From assembly GCA_022759285.1 (NCBI GenBank), contig JAEMPM010000141.1:9783-19045 (forward strand): a stretch of DNA of 9,263 bases, in the 5' to 3' direction. Below the pieces are notes generated by a model. It saw only the letters and a program-made list of their open reading frames with translations. It was not told the origin of the DNA and did not search any database. Positions 1 to 5,386 of this stretch are shown here, in pieces (the first letter of the stretch is position 1; every line of letters starts with the position of its first letter). The stretch comes from Thermocrinis sp. Lineage in GTDB: Bacteria > Aquificota > Aquificia > Aquificales > Aquificaceae. The position numbers and the translations under genes are program-made.

Positions 1-1251
1 GTACTTATCCTTTTCTGGACTTGTGGATAGCATGACCACCGGCACACCCACGTACTCTTGGATAAAGTTTATGTAATCCCAAGCCTTTTTTGGAATTTGC
101 CTTCTATCCACTGCACCGTATGTGCTTTCCTTCCAGCCTTCAAAGCTTTTGTACACAGGCTTTACCTTTTCCAAAAGTGTAAGGCTGGCAGGGAAGTTTT
201 CTATTATTCTATCCTCCAGCTGGTACGCAACGCATACCTTTATCTCATCAAAGGTATCCAAAACATCCAGCTTTGTAAGGATTATGCCATCTAAGCCGTT
301 TAACCTGACTGCATGCTTTAGGGCTACTAAGTCCAACCAGCCACACCTTCTCGGTCTTCCGGTTGTGGAACCGTACTCACCACCTCTCTCCCTCAACAGT
401 TCCCCTGTGGAGTCCTTCAGCTCAGTGGGAAAGGGACCCTCTCCCACCCTTGTGGTGTAAGCCTTGGAAACTCCGTAGAATTTGGCGTTGGAGAAAAACT
501 TTGGTGGTAGTCCCGTTCCCGCAGAGAGCCCCAAAGCGGAGGAGTTAGAGGATGTCACGTAAGGGTACGTTCCAATATCCACATCCAAAAGGGTTCCCTG
601 AGCACCTTCAAAGAGGATACCCTCTCGCTTTTCAAGGAGATACTTGGATGTGTCTATTACGCAATCTTTGACCTCCTCAAAGTTTTCAAGGCTTCGATCT
701 ACTACCTCTTCTATCTTTAGTTCAAAGTTCTCACAGTAGACCTTCTTACAGAGCTCTTCCACAAACTCCAAGTTGTCCTTCACCAAAGAGTAAAAGCGAT
801 CCTTGTCCCAAAGGTCGCAGACCCTTATGCCCTTCCTTGCGTACTTTAGCATGTAAGCAGGACCTATGCCCCTTAGAGTGGTGCCTATTTTCCCCTTTCT
901 CTCCAAAAGAGAATCCAGAATCTTGTGATAAGGAAGCACTAGATGTGCCCTATCGCTTATAAAGAGCCTGTCTCTTATCCTTAGCCCCTTACTCTCTATA
1001 TCTTTGATCTCCTTTACCAATAGCTCCAAATCAACCACCATACCTTGGGCTATTATGCCCACCGTGTGAGGGTGCAGTATGCCCGTGGGAAGTAGATGCA
1101 GGATGTACTTTTCTCCGTTTATGACTACCGTGTGTCCTGCGTTGCTACCCCCTTGGTAGCGAACTACCACCTCGTAATTTTCCGAAAGCAAAGCGACTAC
1201 CTTTCCCTTTCCTTCATCGCCCCACTGAGCACCTAAAATCACTAAGTTCAT
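1..1251 (-). CDS. purA: Adenylosuccinate synthetase, 3' end cut by window edge
   Basis: This enzyme joins IMP and aspartate using GTP to give adenylosuccinate, the first committed step from IMP to AMP, in the cytoplasm. I read 417 codons without a stop from ATG at 1251 down to base 1. The family hallmarks are visible: the GTP/IMP loop QWGDEGKGK at residues 9-17 with the catalytic Asp12, GGSNAGHT at 34-41 with the catalytic His40, GTTLRGIGPAY in the first third, FEGAQGTLLDVD in the middle, and STTGRPRRCGW of the nucleotide-binding region. The last visible residues, LSTSPEKDKY, match the stretch just before the usual C-terminus, so only about 10-15 residues should be missing. The start overlaps the hflX stop as ATGA, and a GGGAG sits about 7 bases upstream inside hflX. 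One small oddity is Ala20 in the segment KVVALL, where many homologues have Asp (IVDLL). Confidence 0.96.
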   Translation of the reverse strand, partial: MNLVILGAQWGDEGKGKVVALLSENYEVVVRYQGGSNAGHTVVINGEKYILHLLPTGILHPHTVGIIAQGMVVDLELLVKEIKDIESKGLRIRDRLFISDRAHLVLPYHKILDSLLERKGKIGTTLRGIGPAYMLKYARKGIRVCDLWDKDRFYSLVKDNLEFVEELCKKVYCENFELKIEEVVDRSLENFEEVKDCVIDTSKYLLEKREGILFEGAQGTLLDVDIGTYPYVTSSNSSALGLSAGTGLPPKFFSNAKFYGVSKAYTTRVGEGPFPTELKDSTGELLRERGGEYGSTTGRPRRCGWLDLVALKHAVRLNGLDGIILTKLDVLDTFDEIKVCVAYQLEDRIIENFPASLTLLEKVKPVYKSFEGWKESTYGAVDRRQIPKKAWDYINFIQEYVGVPVVMLSTSPEKDKY

Positions 1252-2360
1252 ATGCTCGCTCCCGCCAGTTCTTCCACCTTTTCCCTTATTGCCTTTAAAA
1301 GTTCTCCAAGCCCCCACCCAAGCTTGCTGGAGATCACCACAGACCTACCATCTAAAAAGGCAGGCTCCGTCAAAAACTTTATGTCCTCCTCTTTGCTTAC
1401 CACCTTGTCCGCCTTGTTAAAGACGTATATGGTTGGCTTGTCATCTGCAGAGAGCTCTCTGAGAATACCCTGCACCACTTTGACCTTTTCCAACCACTTT
1501 GGATCCGAGATGTCTATCACATGCAAAAGTATGTCTGCCTCTTGAACTTCCTCCAAGGTTGCCTTAAAGGATTCTATAAGCTCTGGAGGTAGTTTTCTTA
1601 TGAACCCTACTGTGTCTGTAATGAGTATTTTGATGTCTGGGAAAAGAAATTTGGCAGAGGTTTTTGTGTCTAAAGTGGCAAAGGGCATGTCTTGTATGTA
1701 GGTCTCCCTTCCCGTCAAAGCCTGCATTAGACTGGATTTCCCTACGTTGGTGTAGCCCACCAGGGCAACCTTAACCACCTTTGTATCTCCAAGTGGTCTT
1801 TCTCTACGTTTCCTCTGCTCCCTTCTTTGTCTCTTTACTTCTTCAAGCTCTTGTTTTATCTGCTCTATCTTTCTCTTTATTGCCCTTCTTCTGATCTCAA
1901 CTTCTTGCTCACCGGGACCCCTTGTACCCACTTTACCACCCAAACGGGAGAGTTCTTTTCCCCTTCCATAAAGTCTTGGAAGTTCATGGGTGAGCCTTGC
2001 CAGTTCCACCTGAAGCTTGGCAGTCTTGCTCCTTACCCTTCTTGAGAAGATCTCAAGCACCAAGTCCGCCCTGTCAAAGACCTTCACCTTTAGAAGTTCC
2101 TCCAAGTTTGCCACCTGAGAGGGAGACAGGAAGCTGTCAAAGACTACGCAGTCCGCACCGGTTCCACTGATAACTTCCTTTAGTTCCTGAGCTTTTCCTG
2201 CACCTATGTAATATCTTGGATCCGGAGAGTGCCTTCTTTGGTAGATGTAGCCCAGAGCTTTACCACCTACAGCCCTTACCAGCTCCTTTAGTTCCTCTAA
2301 ATACTCTCTAAACTCTTCTTTTGTTTCTGAGGAAAGAAGAAATACCAGTATTGCTTTCAT
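1248..2360 (-). CDS. hflX: HflX ribosome-associated GTPase
   Basis: HflX is a cytosolic Obg-family GTPase that binds the large ribosomal subunit and, in species where it has been studied, splits stalled ribosomes after heat stress. The protein is 370 residues. The N-terminal HflX domain covers about 1-110 with YYIGAGKAQEL at 50-60. A basic, helical, coiled-coil-like linker follows, with the glycine-rich GTRGPGEQEVE at 145-155 and a Lys/Arg/Glu stretch at 160-190. The G domain has G1 GYTNVGKSS (202-210), a G2 region FATLDT (227-232), G3 DTVGF (249-253), G4 NKAD (315-318) and a G5-like ISSK (343-346). G2 reads FATLDTKTSAK rather than the more usual FATLDPTTR. The gene starts immediately after the hfq stop codon and overlaps the purA start by 4 bases, so translation of the three genes is probably coupled. 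Confidence 0.96.
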   Translation of the reverse strand: MKAILVFLLSSETKEEFREYLEELKELVRAVGGKALGYIYQRRHSPDPRYYIGAGKAQELKEVISGTGADCVVFDSFLSPSQVANLEELLKVKVFDRADLVLEIFSRRVRSKTAKLQVELARLTHELPRLYGRGKELSRLGGKVGTRGPGEQEVEIRRRAIKRKIEQIKQELEEVKRQRREQRKRRERPLGDTKVVKVALVGYTNVGKSSLMQALTGRETYIQDMPFATLDTKTSAKFLFPDIKILITDTVGFIRKLPPELIESFKATLEEVQEADILLHVIDISDPKWLEKVKVVQGILRELSADDKPTIYVFNKADKVVSKEEDIKFLTEPAFLDGRSVVISSKLGWGLGELLKAIREKVEELAGASI

Positions 2361-2573
2361 TCACCCACCGGCTATTATGGTGCTTATGGCGTGTTTGTAA
2401 ATCAAGTTGGGTTCTCCTTCCACTTCCAAAAGCACCGTGTATTTGTCGTGGTCAATAATCTTGCCTGTTATTCTGTTTCCCCTTGTTAAAAAGACCGTTA
2501 CGGTGGCATTTTTTCTCTTTAGTTCTTCAATAAACTCGTCTTGCACATTGCCGTTTTTTTCGATCGGAATCAT
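2361..2573 (-). CDS. hfq: RNA chaperone Hfq (divergent, short form)
   Basis: Hfq is an Sm-like hexameric ring protein that binds small RNAs and mRNAs. The 70-residue product holds the Sm1 region (about 25-50) and the Sm2 signature YKHAIST (59-65), ending almost at once with IIAGG and so lacking the long C-terminal tail of the E. coli protein. Aligned by eye to E. coli, the proximal-face residues are kept: Gln11 (Q8), Tyr45 (F42), Lys60 (K56) and His61 (H57). The distal-face Tyr25 becomes Phe28. The arginine rim patch (RRER in E. coli) is here K19-R20-K21-N22, still basic. The first 9 residues (MIPIEKNGN) extend slightly beyond the usual start. An AGGAGG 5 bases upstream supports the ATG at 2573. 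It is the first gene of a leftward hfq-hflX-purA operon. Confidence 0.93.
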   Translation of the reverse strand: MIPIEKNGNVQDEFIEELKRKNATVTVFLTRGNRITGKIIDHDKYTVLLEVEGEPNLIYKHAISTIIAGG

Positions 2574-2575
2574 CT

Positions 2576-2603
2576 TTGCCTCCTGCTTAATATAAAATAT
2601 AAT
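2576..2603 (+). promoter_or_regulatory. Promoter of tRNA-Leu
   Basis: An exact TATAAT lies at 2598-2603, ending 10 bases before the first tRNA base, which places the expected start of transcription around 2610. A partial -35, TTGCCT at 2576-2581, is spaced 16 bases upstream and overlaps the hfq ribosome binding site. The -10 is strong and the -35 weak. The site overlaps the candidate leftward hfq promoter. Confidence 0.65.
2579..2584 (-). promoter_or_regulatory. Ribosome binding site of hfq
   Basis: On the minus strand AGGAGG ends 5 bases before the hfq ATG. It is a full-strength Shine-Dalgarno match and fixes the start, contrasting with the lack of such a site before ymdB and fabG on the other strand. 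Confidence 0.85.
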
Positions 2604-2604
2604 A
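2596..2604 (-). promoter_or_regulatory. Candidate -10 region for the hfq operon
   Basis: Read leftwards, the AT-rich spacer offers overlapping -10-like hexamers TATTAT (2604-2599) and TATATT (2601-2596). Either would give a transcript starting about 17-20 bases before the hfq ATG, leaving room for the AGGAGG. The matching -35 would fall inside the tRNA-Leu gene, and I see no good TTGACA there, so the exact site is uncertain. There are only 40 bases between hfq and the tRNA, and both promoters must share them. Confidence 0.35.
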
Positions 2605-2613
2605 CAAACTAGA

Positions 2614-2697
2614 GCGGGTGTGGCGGAATTGGCAGACGCGCGGGACTCAGGATCCCGTGGGCTTACGCCCGTGAGGGTTCAACTCCCTCCACCCGCA
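2614..2697 (+). tRNA. tRNA-Leu, anticodon CAG
   Basis: An 84-base class II tRNA folds by eye. The acceptor stem is GCGGGTG (2614-2620) with CACCCGC (2690-2696) and discriminator A at 2697. The D stem is GCG (2623-2625) with CGC (2637-2639). The anticodon stem is CGGGA (2641-2645) with TCCCG (2653-2657), and its loop CTCAGGA carries anticodon CAG at 2648-2650, reading CUG leucine codons. A long variable arm has stem GGGC (2659-2662) with GCCC (2667-2670). The T stem is GAGGG (2673-2677) with CCCTC (2685-2689) around the loop TTCAACT. The 3' CCA is not encoded (TTA follows), so it must be added by nucleotidyltransferase. The next gene begins only 13 bases downstream, with no terminator between. 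Confidence 0.97.
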
Positions 2698-2698
2698 T

Positions 2699-2704
2699 TA
2701 TAAT
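2699..2704 (+). promoter_or_regulatory. -10 element TATAAT giving a probable leaderless ymdB mRNA
   Basis: An exact TATAAT begins 2 bases after the tRNA 3' end, within the palindromic octamer ATTATAAT (2697-2704). Only 6 bases separate it from the ymdB ATG at 2711, so transcription would begin at or next to the start codon. The bases before the ATG (AGCCTT) hold no Shine-Dalgarno sequence. No convincing -35 is visible; it would lie in the T arm of the tRNA. The alternative is co-transcription with the tRNA followed by 3' end cleavage, leaving a 13-base leader. Confidence 0.5.
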
Positions 2705-2710
2705 AGCCTT

Positions 2711-3508
2711 ATGAAATTCTTGATCGTAGGAGACATAATAGGAAAACCCGGAAGAAAAGCCCTCAAGTACTATGCTATATCCAACCCAGGTGCTTTTGAT
2801 GTGCTTGTGGTTAATGCGGAGAACTCCGCAGGAGGTTTTGGCATAAACAGAAAGGTCTATGAAGAGTTAAAAGCCATCGGTGTGGATGTGATGACCTCTG
2901 GCAACCACATATGGGACAAAAAGGAAGTTTTGGAGCTTATAAATACACCCGACCTTTTGAGACCTGCAAACTACCCAGAGGGAGTACCGGGAAGGGGTTA
3001 TGGCATTTACGAAAAGAAGGGTGTAAAGTTTGCGGTGATAAACCTTATGGGAAGGGTCTTTATGGACCCAAACTTAGAAAACCCTTTTTCAACCTTTGAT
3101 AGGATATACGAGGAGATAAGAGAACAAACACCTATTATCCTGGTGGATTTTCACGCGGAGGCGACCTCCGAAAAAACCGCCTTTGGCATATACGTGGACG
3201 GAAGGGCAAGCTTGGTTTATGGAACTCACACTCACGTGCCCACCGCAGACCAGGTCATACTAAAGAAGGGCACAGGCTATGTTAGCGACGTGGGCATGTC
3301 TGGATGCTGGTATTCTGCCATAGGTATGAAGTCGGAGGATGTGATAAGGAAATTCCTTACAGGGCTGCCCCAGAGGTTTGAGGTGGAAGAGAAAGAAGAT
3401 GTGGTCTTTAACGGCATTTTGGCTGAGATAGATGAAAGCTCGGGCAAATGCTTGCGTATAGAAAGGATTCAAAAGTACATCACCCGCGAAGAGCTCAAGG
3501 AATTATAA
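2711..3508 (+). CDS. ymdB: YmdB-family metallophosphoesterase
   Basis: This is a calcineurin-like metallophosphoesterase of the YmdB family (about 265 residues, as here). The characterised Bacillus member hydrolyses 2',3'-cyclic AMP and influences the choice between motility and biofilm. The metal-binding pattern is complete: GDIIG with Asp8, NAEN (35-38) with Glu37 and Asn38, SGNHIWD (63-69) with Asn65 and His66, DFHAE (146-150) with His148, and GTHTHVPTAD (171-180) with His173 and His175. The C-terminal family signature reads DVGMSGCWYSAIGMKSE (193-209), where homologues usually have something like GMTGPxDSVIGM, so the loop after the metal site is altered. There is no signal peptide, so it should be cytoplasmic. 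It follows the tRNA by 13 bases and ends 7 bases before fabG. The substrate in this organism is inferred, not shown. Confidence 0.92.
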   Translation: MKFLIVGDIIGKPGRKALKYYAISNPGAFDVLVVNAENSAGGFGINRKVYEELKAIGVDVMTSGNHIWDKKEVLELINTPDLLRPANYPEGVPGRGYGIYEKKGVKFAVINLMGRVFMDPNLENPFSTFDRIYEEIREQTPIILVDFHAEATSEKTAFGIYVDGRASLVYGTHTHVPTADQVILKKGTGYVSDVGMSGCWYSAIGMKSEDVIRKFLTGLPQRFEVEEKEDVVFNGILAEIDESSGKCLRIERIQKYITREELKEL

Positions 3509-3509
3509 T
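3504..3509 (+). promoter_or_regulatory. -10 element TATAAT giving a probable leaderless fabG mRNA
   Basis: A second exact TATAAT, again inside ATTATAAT (3502-3509) and within a 10-base palindrome AATTATAATT (3501-3510), lies 6 bases before the fabG ATG at 3516. Spacing and octamer are identical to those before ymdB. The element overlaps the ymdB stop codon. The nearest Shine-Dalgarno-like string, AAGGA at 3497-3501, is 14 bases from the ATG, too far for normal use. No good -35 is seen. Confidence 0.5.
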
Positions 3510-3515
3510 TTTTTC

Positions 3516-4253
3516 ATGCTTTGTATAGATCTGTCGGACAAAAAAGCCCTCATTACTGGCTCCACTCGAGGCATAGGAAGGGCCATAGCGGAGTATTTGG
3601 CTAAGGCGGGTGCCTTTGTGGTGATTACCGGCAGGGATGAGGAGAGGGCTCAGCAGGTTGCCAAATCTATCTCAGATAAAGCCATCGGTGTTGCCATGGA
3701 CCTTTCGGACCCCGATTCTATAAGATCCGCCTATGAAAGGATTGAAAAAGAAGTAGGTCCTGTGGATATTCTCATCAACAACGCAGGTATTACAAAGGAC
3801 AAGCTCTTTATAAGGATGTCCTTGGAAGACTGGGAGGAGGTGATCAAGGTAAATCTTACAGGAACATTTTTGCTAACTTCCCTGGTGGTAAAGGGTATGC
3901 TGAAAAAACGCTGGGGTCGGATCATAAACATCTCCTCCGTGGTGGGCTTTATGGGTAATGTGGGTCAGGTCAATTATTCTGCTACCAAGTCTGCCCTTTT
4001 GGGCTTTACCAAGAGCTTGGCAAAGGAGCTGGCAAGCAGAAACATAACGGTCAACGCCATCGCACCCGGGTTCATAGAGACGGACATGACCGCAGTACTC
4101 TCGGAGGATCTAAAAAAGGAGTATCTTAAGAACATACCTTTGCAGAGATTCGGAAAACCTGAGGATGTGGCGGGTGTAGTAGCCTTCTTGTGCTCTCCTA
4201 TGGCAGATTACATAACTGGGGAGGTCATACACGTAAACGGCGGAATGTTCTGA
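3516..4253 (+). CDS. fabG: 3-oxoacyl-[ACP] reductase FabG
   Basis: FabG reduces 3-ketoacyl-ACP to 3-hydroxyacyl-ACP with NADPH in the cytoplasmic type II fatty-acid cycle. At 245 residues it has the usual length of a classical short-chain dehydrogenase. The cofactor loop is TGSTRGIG (14-21), NNAG is at 88-91, and the catalytic tetrad is Asn113 (KVNLTG), Ser141 (ISSVVG), Tyr154 and Lys158 (NYSATK). The C-terminal AIAPGFIETDMT and YITGEVIHVNGGMF are typical of FabG rather than other family members, and overall wording is strikingly close to the Aquifex protein as I recall it. Other short-chain dehydrogenase functions are unlikely given these matches. There is no acpP gene next to it; instead its stop codon overlaps the tgt start as TGATG. 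Confidence 0.95.
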   Translation: MLCIDLSDKKALITGSTRGIGRAIAEYLAKAGAFVVITGRDEERAQQVAKSISDKAIGVAMDLSDPDSIRSAYERIEKEVGPVDILINNAGITKDKLFIRMSLEDWEEVIKVNLTGTFLLTSLVVKGMLKKRWGRIINISSVVGFMGNVGQVNYSATKSALLGFTKSLAKELASRNITVNAIAPGFIETDMTAVLSEDLKKEYLKNIPLQRFGKPEDVAGVVAFLCSPMADYITGEVIHVNGGMF

Positions 4254-5386
4254 TGTTTAAGTTTGAGGTTTTAAAGGCGGACGGAAAGGCAAGGAGGGGA
4301 AGGCTTTACACACCTCATGGAGTTATAGAAACGCCTGTATTTATGCCCGTGGGTACTCAGGGAACCGTGAAGGCCATGATCCACAAGCTTTTGGAAGATA
4401 TTGGCACTCAGATAATCTTGGGAAACACCTACCACCTTTACCTCCGCCCCGGACTTGAAGTGATAGAGAGCGCGGGAGGATTGCATAACTTCATAGGCTG
4501 GAAAAAACCCATCCTTACAGACAGTGGAGGTTTTCAGGTCTTTTCTCTCGCCAGGGATCGGCTAAAGGATGGAAGGTCCAAGGTGAAGGTGGAAGAGGAT
4601 GGCGTGTACTTTAGAGACCATCTGGCGGGAGACACCCACTTTTTCACACCCGAGTTTGTGATAAAGGCTCAGGAAGTATTTGGCTCGGACATAATCATGC
4701 CCTTGGATGAGTGTGTGGAGTATCCTACCACCTATGCCTATGCCAAGTCCGCCTTAGAAAGGACGCTGAGGTGGCTTGACAGGTCCATAAAGGCAAAGAC
4801 GAGAGAGGATCAGGTGCTCTTTGGTATAGTTCAAGGTGCTTTCTTTGAGGACCTGAGGAGAGAATCCGCATTGAGGACTATGGAAAGAGACCTTTTTGGG
4901 TATGCTATAGGAGGTCTGTCGGTAGGAGAGCCAAAAGAGATTATGATAGAGATGGCACAGTTGGTTTGCGAGGAGCTTCCTTGGGAAAAGCCACGCTACT
5001 TAATGGGAGTAGGTATGCCCGAAGATCTTTTAATGGCAATAGGGGTGGGCGTTGATATGTTTGACTGCGTAGCACCTACCCGTATGGCACGCACGGGGAC
5101 CCTATTCACCTCCCAAGGAAAGCTGAACATAAGAAAGGAAATTTACAAAAAGGACTTTTCTCCACCGGACCCAGAGTGCGACTGTTATACCTGCCAGAAC
5201 TTCTCCCGGGCTTACCTGAGACACCTTTTCCACGCAGAAGAGATCTCCGCCTACATTTTAAACACCATCCACAATCTCCACTTCTACCATAGGCTTATGG
5301 AGGGTGCAAGAAGGGCAATAGAGGAGGGTAACTTTGACAGCTACAGAAAGAGTTGGCTGGAAAGGTTATCGGTACCTGTGGGCTAA
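4253..5386 (+). CDS. tgt: tRNA-guanine transglycosylase
   Basis: Bacterial Tgt swaps guanine 34 for preQ1 in tRNAs with GUN anticodons, a step in queuosine synthesis. From ATG 4253 the product is 377 residues, the usual length. It shows TDSGGFQVFSL (89-99) with the proton-acceptor Asp90, MPLDECVEYP (149-158), FGIVQGAFFEDLR (190-202), AIGGLSVGE (218-226), and DMFDCVAPTR (268-277) with the nucleophile Asp271. The zinc site CDCYTC gives Cys309, Cys311 and Cys314, with His340. An in-frame ATG 63 bases upstream lies inside fabG and would add 21 residues unlike the family, so I reject it. The chosen start overlaps the fabG stop by one base with no clear ribosome binding site, suggesting coupled translation. 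Its last 53 bases overlap the following gene. Confidence 0.95.
   Translation: MFKFEVLKADGKARRGRLYTPHGVIETPVFMPVGTQGTVKAMIHKLLEDIGTQIILGNTYHLYLRPGLEVIESAGGLHNFIGWKKPILTDSGGFQVFSLARDRLKDGRSKVKVEEDGVYFRDHLAGDTHFFTPEFVIKAQEVFGSDIIMPLDECVEYPTTYAYAKSALERTLRWLDRSIKAKTREDQVLFGIVQGAFFEDLRRESALRTMERDLFGYAIGGLSVGEPKEIMIEMAQLVCEELPWEKPRYLMGVGMPEDLLMAIGVGVDMFDCVAPTRMARTGTLFTSQGKLNIRKEIYKKDFSPPDPECDCYTCQNFSRAYLRHLFHAEEISAYILNTIHNLHFYHRLMEGARRAIEEGNFDSYRKSWLERLSVPVG
5323..5328 (+). promoter_or_regulatory. Ribosome binding site deciding a TTG start
   Basis: GGAGGG lies inside the tgt coding region, 5 bases before the TTG at 5334. The spacing is ideal, and the reading frame opened there leads directly into a signal-peptide-like hydrophobic stretch. 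No ATG or GTG alternative exists upstream of that stretch in this frame, so this site is the best support for the start of the TPR protein. Confidence 0.7.

Noticed and set aside
58..548. Overlapping plus-strand ORFs of 61-112 codons
   Set aside because: They lie opposite purA, whose motifs run unbroken on the minus strand; the translations are Ser/Leu/Cys-rich without any recognisable domain.
1252..2045. Plus-strand ORFs opposite hflX (1252-1545 and 1827-2045)
   Set aside because: They are antisense shadows of the HflX G domain and linker, with no ribosome binding site or family resemblance.
2407..2595. Plus-strand 62-codon ORF opposite hfq
   Set aside because: It is hydrophobic-looking only because it is antisense to Hfq, and it runs through the hfq start into the shared promoter region.
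3491..3515. Possible terminator (GAGCTC, palindrome AATTATAATT and a T run) after ymdB
   Set aside because: The palindromes are too short and AT-rich to form a stable stem, and the T run is better explained as the spacer between the -10 element and the fabG ATG.
2911..3931. Small ORFs inside or opposite ymdB and fabG (2911-3099 plus, 3260-3472 minus, 3731-3931 minus)
   Set aside because: They are out-of-frame or antisense to genes with complete catalytic motifs and have no independent evidence.
4190..4252. Upstream in-frame ATG that would extend Tgt by 21 residues
   Set aside because: The extension lies wholly inside fabG, gives residues unlike the Tgt family, and the ATG at 4253 gives the usual N-terminus (MFKFEV) and length.
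4271..4486. Minus-strand 71-codon ORF opposite tgt
   Set aside because: Antisense shadow of conserved Tgt sequence.
4953..4969. Sigma-54-like string TGGCAC...TTTGC within tgt
   Set aside because: The GG and GC are separated by 12 bases instead of the required 10, and the string lies deep inside tgt and not just upstream of the flagellar genes.
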